This document shows positions 1-11,248 of a stretch of 64,000 bases of DNA, in pieces (position 1 is the first letter of the stretch; each line of letters begins with the position of its first letter). The DNA is from Pseudomonadota bacterium (GTDB taxonomy: Bacteria; Pseudomonadota; Gammaproteobacteria; Burkholderiales; Rhodocyclaceae), in assembly GCA_018241685.1 (NCBI GenBank), contig JAFEDJ010000029.1:1-64000 (forward strand). Direction: 5' to 3'. The translations under genes and the position numbers were made by a program. The notes below the pieces were generated by a model. It worked only from the letters and a program-made list of their open reading frames with translations. It ran no database searches and was not told the origin of the DNA.

Positions 1-215
1 ACGACCTTGAGCATCAGCTCCTGGCTGTAGCCGACGACCTGCTGCTTGTCGTCGTAGTAGGAGAAGGGGATGGACGACTCCCGGTGGCCCAGGGAGATCG
101 TTCCGCTGTCCTTGATCTTCTTGAGTGTCGGCGATTCCTGGGCGGCGGCCGGCAGGGTGGTGAGGCCGGCGGTCAGGGCCAGGGCGGCGAGGGTGAACTT
201 GGGGATACAGGACAT
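1..215 (-). CDS. gltI: Glutamate/aspartate ABC transporter periplasmic binding protein, N-terminal fragment
   Basis: Only the first ~71 residues lie in the window; the gene runs off the left edge. An N-terminal signal peptide (ending around AAA-QE, residues 1-25) is followed by LKKIKDSGTISLGHRESS and PFSYYD, the opening strand and ligand-binding segment typical of GltI-type acidic amino-acid binding proteins (SBP_bac_3 family). A GGAGG ribosome-binding site lies just upstream of the ATG. The family delivers glutamate/aspartate to a GltJKL-type ABC permease. The remainder of the operon should lie left of the window. Identification rests on the short N-terminus, so substrate is inferred. Confidence 0.8.
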   Translation of the reverse strand, partial: MSCIPKFTLAALALTAGLTTLPAAAQESPTLKKIKDSGTISLGHRESSIPFSYYDDKQQVVGYSQELMLKV

Positions 216-374
216 GAGCGGCTTCCTCCACGGGATGTCGAACGATCACGGATGGGGTGGTTTCGCCCGTCGCCCGGCGGCGAAGCGAGGCGGGGCGCGC
301 CTTGGCGCGCAGTGCAGGCATTGTAGCCCGCTCCGTCGCCAGGCGGGCGGCTGCCGCGCGTGTGCCCGTTTGGC

Positions 375-2192
375 CTATACCGATTCGATACGCGCGTGGA
401 TGGCCTTGAGGTCGGCTTCGTCGAGGGTCTCGCGGGCCAGCAGATCGTGGGCCGTTTCCTCGAGGATCGTCCGGCGCGCGGTGAGGATAGACAGGCTGCG
501 CTCGAAGGCCGAGGCGACGATGCGGCGCACTGCGCAGTCGATCTCGCGGGCGGTTTCCTCGGAGTAGGCGCGCTCCTGCGGCGGGGCCGCGTTCTGGCCG
601 AGGAAGTTGGCCTTGTCGGTGTCGTAGGCCACGTTGCCGAGCTCGACGTCCATACCGAAGCGCATGACGATGGAGCGGGCGATGGAGGTGACCTTCTGCA
701 GGTCGTCGGCGGCGCCGGTGGACACTTCGCCGAAGACGATCTGCTCGGCGGCACGGCCACCCAGCAGCACCGCCATCTTGTTCTCCAGTTCGGCGCGAGT
801 CATCAGGAAGCGGTCTTCGGTGGGGCGCTGGATGGTGTAGCCGAGGGCGCCGACGCCGCGCGGGATGATGCTGATCTTGTGCACCGGGTCGGTGCCGGGC
901 AAACCCATGGCCACCAGTGCATGGCCCATTTCGTGGTAGGCGACGACGGTGCGCTCGTGCTCGTTGAGGACGCGGTTCTTCTTCTCGAGGCCGGCGACGA
1001 TGCGCTCGACGGCTACCGTGAAGTCCTCGACGGTGACCGACTGGCCGTTGCGGCGGGTGGCGACCAGCGCCGCCTCGTTGCACAGGTTGGCCAGGTCGGC
1101 GCCGGAGAAGCCCGGCGTCAGCGCGGCGACCTTCTCGGCGTCGGTGTCCGGGGCAAGGGTGATCTTCTTCATGTGCACCGCCAGGATCGCGATGCGGCCC
1201 TTCTTGTCAGGACGGTCGACGAGCACCTGGCGGTCGAAGCGGCCGGCGCGCAGCAGGGCCGGGTCGAGCACTTCGGGGCGGTTGGTGGCGGCCAGCAGTA
1301 CCAGGCCGGAGGAGGAGTCGAAGCCGTCCAGCTCCACCAGCAGCTGGTTGAGGGTCTGTTCCTTCTCGTCATGGCCGCCCATCGCGAAGGCGCCGCGGGC
1401 ACGGCCCATGGCGTCCAGCTCGTCGATGAAGATGATCGCCGGGGCCTTGGCGCGGGCCTGCTCGAAGAGGTCGCGCACGCGGGCGGCGCCGACGCCGACG
1501 AACATCTCGACGAACTCCGAGCCGGAGATCGAGAAGAAGGGCACGCCGGCCTCGCCGGCCACCGCCTTGGCGAGCAGGGTCTTGCCGGTGCCCGGCGGGC
1601 CTACCAGCAGCACGCCCTTCGGCACGCGGCCGCCGAGGCGGCCATAGCGCTGCGGGTCCTTCAGGAAGCCGACGACTTCCTTCAGTTCGTCCTTGGCCTC
1701 GTCCACGCCGGCCACGTCCTCGAAGCTGACGCCGGTATTAGCCGCCACATAGACCTTGGCCTTGCTCTTGCCGAGGTTCATGAAGCCGCCGCCGAGGCCC
1801 TGCTTGCCCGCGAAGCGGCGCATCGCGAACATCCAGATGGCGACGAAGATGACGGCCGGCAACACCCAGCCGAGGATGTCGCGGAACAGGGTGTTCTCGA
1901 CGACGCCGGTGAACTTGATGTCGTACTGGCCGAGGTCCTTGGCCAGCGCCGGATCGACGCGGGTGGTGACGAATTTCTGGCGGCCGTCCTGCAGGGGCTG
2001 CTTGAAGGTGCCCTGGATGGTGTTGTCGGCGATGGCGATCTCGGCCACCTCGCCGGCCTTCACCATGCGCTGGAATTCGCTGTAGGGCACCGGCTCGACG
2101 GTGCGCATCTGCACCCACAGGTCGTGCAGCGTGAAGATCGCGAACAGCGCGAAGATGAAGTACCAGAGGCTGAACTGGGTTTTCTTTTCCAT
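375..2192 (-). CDS. ftsH: ATP-dependent zinc metalloprotease FtsH (paralogue)
   Basis: 605-residue membrane AAA+ protease. Visible parts: first membrane helix at ~8-26, periplasmic segment, second helix at ~105-125, AAA module with Walker A GPPGTGKT at 198-205 and Walker [13 protein letters not shown], second region of homology ending RAGRFDRQV, and zinc-protease motif HEMGH at 420-424. Family role: hexameric degradation of membrane and regulatory proteins at the inner membrane. The chosen ATG (MEKKTQ) puts the first helix at the usual distance from the N-terminus; an upstream in-frame start would add 11 residues. It is not next to rlmE/folP/glmM, the usual ftsH neighbours, so it may be a second FtsH copy; that is inference. 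Confidence 0.93.
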   Translation of the reverse strand: MEKKTQFSLWYFIFALFAIFTLHDLWVQMRTVEPVPYSEFQRMVKAGEVAEIAIADNTIQGTFKQPLQDGRQKFVTTRVDPALAKDLGQYDIKFTGVVENTLFRDILGWVLPAVIFVAIWMFAMRRFAGKQGLGGGFMNLGKSKAKVYVAANTGVSFEDVAGVDEAKDELKEVVGFLKDPQRYGRLGGRVPKGVLLVGPPGTGKTLLAKAVAGEAGVPFFSISGSEFVEMFVGVGAARVRDLFEQARAKAPAIIFIDELDAMGRARGAFAMGGHDEKEQTLNQLLVELDGFDSSSGLVLLAATNRPEVLDPALLRAGRFDRQVLVDRPDKKGRIAILAVHMKKITLAPDTDAEKVAALTPGFSGADLANLCNEAALVATRRNGQSVTVEDFTVAVERIVAGLEKKNRVLNEHERTVVAYHEMGHALVAMGLPGTDPVHKISIIPRGVGALGYTIQRPTEDRFLMTRAELENKMAVLLGGRAAEQIVFGEVSTGAADDLQKVTSIARSIVMRFGMDVELGNVAYDTDKANFLGQNAAPPQERAYSEETAREIDCAVRRIVASAFERSLSILTARRTILEETAHDLLARETLDEADLKAIHARIESV

Positions 2193-2404
2193 GGGGCAGG
2201 GCAGAGGGAGGGCGGACTGGTTCACCCCATATGGGGCCGTGAGCTGCGCCCTTCAAGCGGCAGCGGCGCCGGGCTGCGCACTTGGTGGGCCGCGTGACTT
2301 CCTTCCTGCTGACCTGATGGCGCGGTGCGAGTTCCGTCACGGGGCGGTTTTCACCAGCCGGACATAATGGCATCCGAGAAAAATTGAATCTGGATGCGCC
2401 TTCC

Positions 2405-5242
2405 ATGTCTTCTGCCAGTTGTCTGCTCAAACCTGCATTGCGTCACTCCCTCCTGGCTTTCCTGGTCTGCGCGGGCTTGGCCGGAGGCGGTGTGGAGGCC
2501 GCGGTCCGTGCCCCCAACGACAAGGCCGTCCGCTACTACGAGGATGCGAGCGGGCGCTTCGCCCGCAAGGATTACGCGGGTGCCGTTGTCCAGGCACGCA
2601 ATGCAATCCAGCAGGAGCCGGGCATGCTTGCCGCGCATCTGCTGCTGGGCAAGGCCCTGCTGAAGGATGGGCAGGCCGCGGCGGCCGAGGCCGAGTTCGA
2701 GCGTGCGCTGGACTTGGGCGTCAACCTCTCGGAAATTGCGCAGCCCTACGGCACGGCCCTGATGATGTTCGGCAAGAGCAAGAAGGTGCTGGAGCGTATC
2801 CGCCCGGATGGCCTGCCACCTGAAGCGAGGGCCGAAGTGCTGGCCATGCGGGCGACGGCCTACGCGGACGAGGGCAACATGCAGGAGGCCTTCCGTGCCG
2901 TCGATGCCAGCCGCCAGGCCGACCCGAAATCCCTGGCCCCCCTGCGCGCGGAAGTAGACCTGTCCCTGCGTGAGCGTAATCCCGAGCGGGCCCGCAAGGC
3001 GCTCGACACGGCGCTCGGCATGGCGCCGGCCGATGCCTCATTGCTGAGCCTGCGCGGCGCGCTGCTGCAATCCGCCGGTGATGTCCAGGGGGCGCTGGCG
3101 TATTTCGGCAAGGCCCTCGCTGCCGACCCCCGCCTGCTGGATGCGCTGGTGGCACGGGCGTCCCTGTTGATCGACCTGAAGCGTCCGGAAGAAGCCTGGC
3201 CCGATCTGGAGAAGGCGGCCGGCCTGATCAAGCGGGAGCCGCGCGTGGCCTATCTGAAGAGCTTGGTCCTGGCCGCCCGCGGTGACAGCAAGGCATCCCA
3301 CACCCAACTGGAGGAGGTCACAGCGCTGGTGGATGCCCTTCCGGAGGATTTCGTGTCCCGCCAGCCGCCGCTGTTGATGCTGGGAGGGCTGGCGTCCTAT
3401 GCCACCGGCCGCTCGGAACGGGCGAGGGCGCTGCTCGAGCAATACGTGCTGCGGATGCCCAAGGACCCCGCCGGCCGCAAACTGCTCGCCAACATTTACC
3501 TCGCCAACGGGGAGTTGGCGCGGGTCGGGGATCTGCTGGAGCCCATGCTGCGTTCCGGCGATGCCGACCAGCAGGTGCTGACGACGCTGGCTGCGTTGCG
3601 GCTGAAGCAGCGCCGCTACGCGGAGGCCGCGACGGCCCTGGAGGCGGCCGGGCGGATGTCCGGTGACGATCCGGGGATCGTCGCGCAACGGGGGTTTGCC
3701 CTGCTTGGCAGCCAACAGCCGGATCTGGGCCTGGCGACGCTGCGCCGAGCCTTTGACAAGGACCCGCGCCAGGTGAACGTGGCATCCGCCTTGAGCGCCT
3801 TGTATCTACGCCGGGGAGACAGGCGGAATGCGCTGCAGGTTGCTGAGGCCCTGCTCAAGGCCGTGCCGTCGGAAGGGCTTGCCTACAATCTGCTCGGGGC
3901 TGTCCGGTCCGCCAGTGGCCAGCCGGCAGAAGCCCGTGTCGCCTACACGAAGGCCTTGTCGCTGGCACCGGAGCTTGTGCCGGCACAGCTCAATCTGTCT
4001 CGCCTGGATATGACCGAGGGCAAGCTGGATGCCGCGCGCACGCGCCTGAGCGCGCTGCTCCGCAAGTCGCCGCAGCATGTGCAGGCGACCACGGAACTGG
4101 CGCGGGTGGAGATGCGGGCCGGCCGTCTGGCCGAGGCGCAAGGCTTGCTCGAGAAGGCCTGGGGCTTGGCGCCCGGTGACCCGCAGGTTGGGCTTGAGCT
4201 GTTGGGCTTGTACCGGCAGATGAACAAGGCTGAGCCGGCGCTGGCCGTGGCGAAGCGCATGAGCCAGGGACGCCCCGATGATCCGGCGGTGGCTGAGGCC
4301 CTCGGGCGATCCGCGTTGGCCATGGGCGACAAGGATGCGGCGCGAACGGCCTTTGCGACGCTGGCCAGGCTGATCGGGGCGAATGCCGAGCGGCTGGTCG
4401 AGCTCGGCAGGCTGCAATTGGAGGCCGGCGCCGCCATGGAGGCTGCGGCGAGCGCGGAGAGGGCGCTGGTGGCCCGGGCCGGCTATCTGCCCGCCCAGAT
4501 CCTGCAGGTGGAGGCCGAACTGGGCGTGGGTAATTTGTCGCGGGCGGAGTTGCTGCAGCGTGCGCTACTGGCCCGCACTGCCAACGGGGCCGATGCACTG
4601 CGTCTGGCTGGCGACATCGCCATGGCAAGGAAAGCGCCGGTGGATGCGCTACGACATTATCAGGCAGCCATGGCCAAGGCGCCCGCGTCGAACCTGGCCC
4701 TGCGGGCCTTTGCCGCGGCGTTCCGTGCCGGAGACGGTGCGCAAGGGGTGGCCCTGCTCGAGGCATGGCTGCGGGGGCATGCGGATGACACCGCCGCGCG
4801 CACGGCGCTGGCCGAAGGCTATCTGCGCCTGAACCGGCTGGCCGATGCCCGCTCCACCTATGACGAAGTGCTCGCCCGCGATCCACGGAACGGCATGGCG
4901 GCCAACAACCTGGCTCAGGTCCTGCTGCGCCTCAACGATGCAGGGGCGGTGGCCGCCGCGGAGCGCGCCGCCAAGCTGGCACCGGGCGATGCCAACGTGC
5001 TCGATACGCTGGGTTGGGCGCGTGCCCGCAACGGGGCGCTGGATATCGGCTTGAAGACCTTGCGCGACGCCCGGCTGAAGGCGCCGGAGTCTCGTGACAT
5101 CCGCTACCACCTGGCGTGGGCGCTGCACCGCAGCGGAAAGCGGGAGGAAGCGCGGGTCGAATTGGCGGCGGCGCTACGTGCCGAAGGGGAGTTCGACAGC
5201 GCACAGGAAGCCCAGCAATTGAGGGGTGAGCTCGGATTGTGA
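2405..5242 (+). CDS. prsT: PEP-CTERM system TPR-repeat protein, PrsT type
   Basis: 945-residue protein with an N-terminal signal/membrane segment (~12-32, containing a cysteine that could be lipidated, although the lipobox is not classical) and then essentially continuous tetratricopeptide repeats to the C-terminus (repeated A-x-x-x-Y/F and G-A-L/A-x-Y motifs every ~34 residues). Length and architecture match the PrsT TPR lipoprotein family that accompanies exosortase/PEP-CTERM exopolysaccharide systems. The next gene downstream encodes a PEP-CTERM protein, which supports the call. An upstream TTG start at 2384 would add seven residues; the ATG was preferred. Function is envelope scaffolding by family association, not demonstrated. 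Confidence 0.8.
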   Translation: MSSASCLLKPALRHSLLAFLVCAGLAGGGVEAAVRAPNDKAVRYYEDASGRFARKDYAGAVVQARNAIQQEPGMLAAHLLLGKALLKDGQAAAAEAEFERALDLGVNLSEIAQPYGTALMMFGKSKKVLERIRPDGLPPEARAEVLAMRATAYADEGNMQEAFRAVDASRQADPKSLAPLRAEVDLSLRERNPERARKALDTALGMAPADASLLSLRGALLQSAGDVQGALAYFGKALAADPRLLDALVARASLLIDLKRPEEAWPDLEKAAGLIKREPRVAYLKSLVLAARGDSKASHTQLEEVTALVDALPEDFVSRQPPLLMLGGLASYATGRSERARALLEQYVLRMPKDPAGRKLLANIYLANGELARVGDLLEPMLRSGDADQQVLTTLAALRLKQRRYAEAATALEAAGRMSGDDPGIVAQRGFALLGSQQPDLGLATLRRAFDKDPRQVNVASALSALYLRRGDRRNALQVAEALLKAVPSEGLAYNLLGAVRSASGQPAEARVAYTKALSLAPELVPAQLNLSRLDMTEGKLDAARTRLSALLRKSPQHVQATTELARVEMRAGRLAEAQGLLEKAWGLAPGDPQVGLELLGLYRQMNKAEPALAVAKRMSQGRPDDPAVAEALGRSALAMGDKDAARTAFATLARLIGANAERLVELGRLQLEAGAAMEAAASAERALVARAGYLPAQILQVEAELGVGNLSRAELLQRALLARTANGADALRLAGDIAMARKAPVDALRHYQAAMAKAPASNLALRAFAAAFRAGDGAQGVALLEAWLRGHADDTAARTALAEGYLRLNRLADARSTYDEVLARDPRNGMAANNLAQVLLRLNDAGAVAAAERAAKLAPGDANVLDTLGWARARNGALDIGLKTLRDARLKAPESRDIRYHLAWALHRSGKREEARVELAAALRAEGEFDSAQEAQQLRGELGL

Positions 5243-5341
5243 GTCGAAGTGTGAAATAGTTGTTGTCGGTATGTTTTACAGATTTCGATAATTTGTAGTA
5301 ATTGAATAAAAAAATTGTTGTTTTTCATTGAATTATAGAAT

Positions 5342-5358
5342 TGGTGCGGATTTTGCAT
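5342..5358 (+). promoter_or_regulatory. Sigma-54 (-24/-12) promoter for the PEP-CTERM gene
   Basis: The sequence TGGTGCGGATTTTGCAT has GG at 5343-5344 and GC at 5355-5356, i.e. the invariant GG-N10-GC spacing, and matches TGGYRYR-N4-TTGCW well. Predicted transcription start is near 5368, about 64 bases before the ATG at 5432. PEP-CTERM genes in floc-forming betaproteobacteria are known to be driven by RpoN with the PrsK/PrsR two-component system; PrsR binding sites are not recognised here. Confidence 0.7.
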
Positions 5359-5431
5359 TAAGAATCCCCAAGTGCCCGTCGTTCGTCGTGTTTCGACGAA
5401 TCCGGGGCGTAAATTCTTTGTGGGGTGTGAA

Positions 5432-6304
5432 ATGTCAAAATATGTGTTCGGGTCCCTGGCGCTGGGACTGGCGCTCATCGCTACGGCTCCGGTCCAGGCC
5501 GCGTCTTCGTGGAGTTTCACGACGGGGGGCACGGAAGCCAATGCGAACAGTTTTGGAAATACGCGTACATACTCGGCGGGCACCAACCAGAACGTGACCA
5601 TCTCCGCGTGGTCCGATACGAAGAACAGCGGAAGCGGGGCCAACACTGTTACCAACGCATATATACAGAATGCGTATCTCGGCTCCTATTCGGGTGGTCT
5701 GGGCGTGACCAACCGCGATGGCGCAACTGGGGCTGGCGATACCAATGAAGGCACTATCGCGAATACGTCGGTGCCCGGCCACACGATGGACAACAGTGTC
5801 CGCTATGACTCGATGCTGTTCGACTTCGGAACGGGTAAGTCGGTCGCACTCAACAGTGTGACGGTTGGCTGGTGGTATTCCGATTCGGATATCACCGTGC
5901 TGGCCTACACGGGAACCGGCACACCGACCTTCGTCTCCGCCAATCAGGGCTACGCCAGTCTACTGAGCAGTGGCTGGAGCGTCGTGAAGGCGTCGGCGGG
6001 GACGACCGGTACCGCGAACTATTCCAATGCGGCAGGCAATACTCCGCAGCAGAGCAGCGATGCGAGCAAATACGTGCCGCTGGCGGTGAATGATTTGAAC
6101 GTCAGTGCGCGCTACTGGTTGGTCGGTGCGCTCAACAATCTGGTGCAAGCTCTGCCGAATGGTGCCACCGTGAATGCGGGTAACGACTACGTCAAGATTG
6201 CGGCGATCAGTGCCACCTACAAGACGCCGGAGCCCTCCAGCATGGTGCTGGCGAGTGGGGCGCTGGCCGGCATTATGCTGATGCGACGCCGCCGGAAAAA
6301 TTGA
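5432..6304 (+). CDS. PEP-CTERM sorting-domain surface protein (XDP1-like)
   Basis: 290 residues: signal peptide 1-23 (ending APVQA), a secreted domain rich in Asn, Ser, Thr and Gly, and a C-terminal PEP-CTERM signal (TPEPSSMVL, hydrophobic helix, then RRRRKN at the end). Exosortase is expected to cleave after PEP and anchor or release the protein at the cell surface. Internal segments (GGLGVTNRDG, RYDSMLFDFG, DITVLAYTG) resemble what I recall of the exosortase-dependent surface protein XDP1 family; that assignment is tentative. The start is the ATG 60 bases downstream of the longest possible start, because it begins the signal peptide. Sits behind a sigma-54 promoter and ends at a strong terminator; upstream leader is unusually AT-rich for this genome. 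Confidence 0.85.
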   Translation: MSKYVFGSLALGLALIATAPVQAASSWSFTTGGTEANANSFGNTRTYSAGTNQNVTISAWSDTKNSGSGANTVTNAYIQNAYLGSYSGGLGVTNRDGATGAGDTNEGTIANTSVPGHTMDNSVRYDSMLFDFGTGKSVALNSVTVGWWYSDSDITVLAYTGTGTPTFVSANQGYASLLSSGWSVVKASAGTTGTANYSNAAGNTPQQSSDASKYVPLAVNDLNVSARYWLVGALNNLVQALPNGATVNAGNDYVKIAAISATYKTPEPSSMVLASGALAGIMLMRRRRKN

Positions 6305-6332
6305 CGGTCTTTCCTTTTTCAAGGATGACGAC

Positions 6333-6361
6333 AAAAACGGCACCGTGAAGGTGCCGTTTTT
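6333..6361. terminator. Bidirectional rho-independent terminator
   Basis: Perfect 12-bp stem (AAAAACGGCACC / GGTGCCGTTTTT) with a five-base loop GTGAA. A-tract and T-tract flank the stem, so it can stop both the PEP-CTERM gene (+) and rhlE (-), which converge here. Confidence 0.92.
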
Positions 6362-6400
6362 GTTTCAGTGAACCCCGTACGCGACGGGGCCGGTCTGGAT

Positions 6401-8212
<1,812 letters not shown>

Positions 8213-8400
8213 GGGATGTCGGGCTCCTGCGACGGCCTGACCGCTCATGAAAAGCGGCACCAATCGGGGCGGACGCAACGAGAGTTCGTGATCGCGGGGC
8301 GATCAGTCGAAACGGATGAAAGATTGGCCTTTACGCTGATTGGCTTGCGTAAGGCACACGGATTGTACGGGCTTTGGCGGTTCTTTGGGGCGTTTTTTGG

Positions 8401-8438
8401 CGCTTGCGTGCGGTGTTTCGGAGCGCCGCACGCAAGCG
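8401..8438. terminator. GC-rich hairpin downstream of the DUF454 gene
   Basis: Perfect 13-bp inverted repeat CGCTTGCGTGCGG / CCGCACGCAAGCG around a 12-base loop, 16 bases beyond the stop codon of the gene at 8454-8873. There is no U-tract on the minus-strand transcript, so it is a likely but not classical terminator. It also lies in the rhlE upstream region. Confidence 0.5.
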
Positions 8439-8453
8439 GCGGGAGTGGTTGCC

Positions 8454-8873
8454 TCAGACTTCCGGCCGGGTGGCGACGTAGACCCCGGCGACGATCTGCG
8501 GCAGGCCCGCGACGGCCAGCAGCACCGGTGCATCCTGCAGCGCGAAGGCGCTCATGGCGAGCCCGAAGCTGAGACCACCGAGGGCGAACTGCTTGCCGCG
8601 CCGGCTGATCGTGCCGTTCTCCATCCACGCGCGCACGTGGGGGCCGACGGCGGGGACTGCGTACAGCTTGTGCTGCAGGCGCGGACAGCTCTTGCTCCAC
8701 GCCCACGCGGCGACGATCCAGAAGATGGTGGTGGGCATCAGCGGCAGGAACAGGCCCACCGTGCCCACCGCGAAACAGGCCCAGCCGATCAGGAACAGGC
8801 TCTGGCGGCCGATGAGCTGGATGAGGCTGGGGGCCGGCGGCGCGACGGCGTCGTGGCAGGTGTCGGGGGGCAT
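8454..8873 (-). CDS. YbaN-type inner-membrane protein (DUF454)
   Basis: 139 residues. Hydrophobic helices at ~28-46 and ~48-62, the DUF454 signature region FLPLMPTTIFWIVAAWAWSK, then a basic cytoplasmic stretch (MENGTISRRGK) and a C-terminal hydrophobic hairpin. Family function is unknown; members are small inner-membrane proteins, some next to haem or iron genes. A strong ribosome-binding site (GAAAGGAAG) sits five bases before the chosen ATG, which rules out the longer upstream frame. Confidence 0.85.
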   Translation of the reverse strand: MPPDTCHDAVAPPAPSLIQLIGRQSLFLIGWACFAVGTVGLFLPLMPTTIFWIVAAWAWSKSCPRLQHKLYAVPAVGPHVRAWMENGTISRRGKQFALGGLSFGLAMSAFALQDAPVLLAVAGLPQIVAGVYVATRPEV

Positions 8874-9240
8874 GATGCTTCCTTTCTTCTTATGGGCACT
8901 GGACCGGCTTGTGGCCGGAGCGTGCCGATGGTCGTGCTGAACTGTCTTCTGCCACTGGGCGGGCCGCGCATCTCCGGCGGGAAAGGCGATCATGCCGCCT
9001 GTCGTTGCAGCCACGCAAAGACCGCCCTGGCTCCCATGTAGTCAGTGTTTCCGTCTCAATGGTTCCTGCATTCCACAATTTGGCCTGGATATGAAGACCG
9101 TGAGTCGATCCCGGCGGTCGCTGACGCATGCGGCAAGCCTTGCGGAGTGTGCTGAAGCCAGTATCGGCGGAGGCGGGATGGAGCGTCCAGTTAATTGATT
9201 CTCTGCATTGAATAGAAATTATCTATTCAGACCGGGCGGC
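8874..9240. other. Intergenic region without a recognisable gene
   Basis: 367 bases between the DUF454 start and the end of the LLM oxidoreductase gene. It must hold the DUF454 promoter. Near its right end an AT-rich inverted repeat TGAATAG-N7-CTATTCA (9209-9229) lies just past the LLM stop codon and may end the long minus-strand operon. I see no riboswitch core or convincing small ORF. Confidence 0.5.
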
Positions 9241-10203
9241 TCAGAGCTGTGGGCGGACCTTCTCGGCGAACAGCGTCAAGGCGTGGCGGGCAGTGTCCGG
9301 GTTGTCGGTGGCCGGCTTCAGCAGCAGGGTGTGCGGCGTGTCCAGCTGGGACTGCAGGGTCCGGACCTGATCGAGGATCGCCGCCGGATCGCCGACCAGC
9401 GCGTTGGCGAGTGGCGATGGGGCTTTCCTGTCCCGGGGCGGCTGGCGGCCCTGGGCACCCATGCGGGCCGGAAAGGCCTGGATGAAGGTCGCCGCTTCGT
9501 CGCAGGCGCGCTGGTGGTTTTCGTTGCACAGGAAGTAGCGGGCCAGCACGAAGGGCCGGCCGGGGGCCGTGCTGCAGTCCCGGTAGCGGCGCAGGGCTGG
9601 CAGCAGGCTGTCGACGGAGGCGGCAGAGGCGCCCATCAGGCCGAAGCCGCGGCGGGCGGCCAGGTCGATGCTGTCCTCGGCGAGGCTGGCGAGCCAGATC
9701 GGCACGGGGCGCTGCAGCGGGCGCGGATGGATGGTGACCCGGTCGGTCCAGTACCAGCGGCCCAGGTGGCTGACGTCTTCCTCGTGGAGGAGGCGGTCCA
9801 CGACGCACAAGGCTTCCAGGGTCCGGTTGCGGCTGTCTTCCTCACCGACGCCGAAGTGCCGGAACTGCTGGGGAAAGGGGCCGCCGCGGGCGACGCCGAG
9901 CATCAGGCGTCCGCCGGACAGGGCATCGAGAGTGGCTGCGTCCTCGGCGACACGGATCGGATGGTGGAAGGGCAGCAGCACTGCCGCCGAGCCGAGGCGG
10001 ATGTGCCGGGTGCGTCCGGCCAGCCAGCCGAGCAGCGGAAAGATCGATGCGCTGACGCTGAAGCGGTTGAAGTGGTGCTCGGTGACCCAAGCCTCCTCGA
10101 TGCCGAGGGCTTCGGCCAGTTCAACGGTGGTGGTGGTTTCCGCCAGCGCGCGGGCCGGATTGTCGGAGGTGTTTTCGACGTTGGCGAAGAGGGCGAAGGA
10201 CAT
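9241..10203 (-). CDS. LLM-class flavin-dependent oxidoreductase
   Basis: 320 residues of luciferase-like (bacterial luciferase/alkanal monooxygenase) TIM-barrel type: opening strand with FANVENTSDNPA, then EAWVTEHHFNRFSV, RTRHIRLGSAAVLLPFHHP and GGRLMLGVARGGP, all typical of FMNH2-dependent group A/LLM enzymes. Such enzymes oxidise, desulfonate or cleave organic substrates with reduced flavin from a partner reductase. Last gene of the nine-gene minus-strand operon that starts at 17670, 14 bases after the binding-protein gene. In a metal-uptake operon it could modify or break a chelator to release metal, but that is inference; substrate cannot be read from sequence. Confidence 0.85.
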   Translation of the reverse strand: MSFALFANVENTSDNPARALAETTTTVELAEALGIEEAWVTEHHFNRFSVSASIFPLLGWLAGRTRHIRLGSAAVLLPFHHPIRVAEDAATLDALSGGRLMLGVARGGPFPQQFRHFGVGEEDSRNRTLEALCVVDRLLHEEDVSHLGRWYWTDRVTIHPRPLQRPVPIWLASLAEDSIDLAARRGFGLMGASAASVDSLLPALRRYRDCSTAPGRPFVLARYFLCNENHQRACDEAATFIQAFPARMGAQGRQPPRDRKAPSPLANALVGDPAAILDQVRTLQSQLDTPHTLLLKPATDNPDTARHALTLFAEKVRPQL

Positions 10204-10217
10204 GGTGGGGCTCCCGG

Positions 10218-11246
10218 TCAGCCGGTCAGCCTGGCGAGCTCGTCCTCGGGCAGGGCGCGGCCGAAAAAGTGGCGATAAAAGTAGTCGGCTTCCCGCCGCA
10301 GATCCTGGTCGGCCAGTTGTTCCGGATGGAGCAGGCGGGCCAGCCACAGGACGCCCAGCGGATGCTCGGGTGTGTAGTGGGTCCAGATGTGGGCGCCGTG
10401 GGGAACCCCATGGATGCGGCGGCTGCGCACGGCCGGCAGGGTGGCGAGGCGCGGATCGGCGGCGAGCTTGCCGGCTTCCTCGGCGAAGGCCAGGAGGATC
10501 ACCTCCGGTTGCCAGGCCAGGATCTGTTCGATGGAGAACGGATAGACGTCGAGCCCGAGGGGGTTGTCGCCGGCCGTCACACTGAGGCCGCCGGCCCGCT
10601 CGATCATCTGGTTGGCCGGCAGCATGATCGGCTGGCTGAGGGTGCTGTAGCGCATGTACAGCACGCGGGGCCGCCAGGCCGGCTGGCCAAGGCGTCGGGC
10701 GATGCGGCTGCGTAGATCGCTTTCCCAGGCGAAGTAGTCGCGGGCCCGCGGCTCGGCCGCGAAAATCTCCGCCAAGAGGCGGATGGTCCGCTCGACGCCG
10801 TCCGGGCGGTCCCAGTTCAGCACGATGGCCGGCAGGCCGGCCCGCGCCAGGATCGCGGCGGCCGGTTCGCTGACCACGAAGGCGATGTCCGGCCTGAGGG
10901 CCAGCAGGGCCTCTACATTGGGCGTCCATGCCGGTGGTGGTCCGGACACCGCGGGGAGGCTGGCGATGCCGGGGGCGAAGTGGCGCTGCAGGCGCCATGC
11001 CGGTGTCTGGAAGGCGGCCGGCAGGCCGGTGACGATGCGCGGACCGAGCCCGAACAGGAACAGGAAGGCATTGACTGCCGGCGAGCCGCCCGCCGAGGCG
11101 ATGCGTTCCAGCCGGGCGGGTATGGCGACGCGCCGTCCGGCCATGTCGGTCACTTCCCGGGGGGCGCCATGGCCGGAGCCGCCGCGCCCCAGCAGCAGGG
11201 TCGTGGCGGTGGCCGTCAGCAGGCGGCGGCGGGTGGTGGAGGTCAT
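10218..11246 (-). CDS. TroA/FepB-fold periplasmic metal(-chelate) binding protein
   Basis: 342 residues. Twin-arginine-like leader (TRRRLLTATAT), then REVTDMAGRRVAIPARLERI, the standard N-terminal motif of cluster A-II (COG0614) binding proteins for siderophores, B12, haem or, in the MolA branch, molybdate/tungstate. The C-terminal lobe includes GVPHGAHIWTHYTPEHPLG and ends DLRREADYFYRHFFG. Belongs with the FecCD-type permease and ATPase of the same operon. It is a recognisable paralogue of the binding protein at 18685-19728 (shared DMAGRRV opening and related C-terminus). Ligand is inferred from ModE boxes, not from binding residues. Confidence 0.85.
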   Translation of the reverse strand: MTSTTRRRLLTATATTLLLGRGGSGHGAPREVTDMAGRRVAIPARLERIASAGGSPAVNAFLFLFGLGPRIVTGLPAAFQTPAWRLQRHFAPGIASLPAVSGPPPAWTPNVEALLALRPDIAFVVSEPAAAILARAGLPAIVLNWDRPDGVERTIRLLAEIFAAEPRARDYFAWESDLRSRIARRLGQPAWRPRVLYMRYSTLSQPIMLPANQMIERAGGLSVTAGDNPLGLDVYPFSIEQILAWQPEVILLAFAEEAGKLAADPRLATLPAVRSRRIHGVPHGAHIWTHYTPEHPLGVLWLARLLHPEQLADQDLRREADYFYRHFFGRALPEDELARLTG

Positions 11247-11248
11247 GC

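Noticed and set aside
360..2297. Long open frame on the plus strand antisense to ftsH
   Set aside because: Composition rich in Gly, Val, Asp, His and Ala typical of an antisense shadow in high-GC DNA; the opposite strand encodes a clear FtsH.
8874..9240. Possible riboswitch (cobalamin, FMN, TPP or Moco) in the gap left of the island
   Set aside because: No conserved core could be recognised on either strand; a few short matches such as GCCACTG are not enough.
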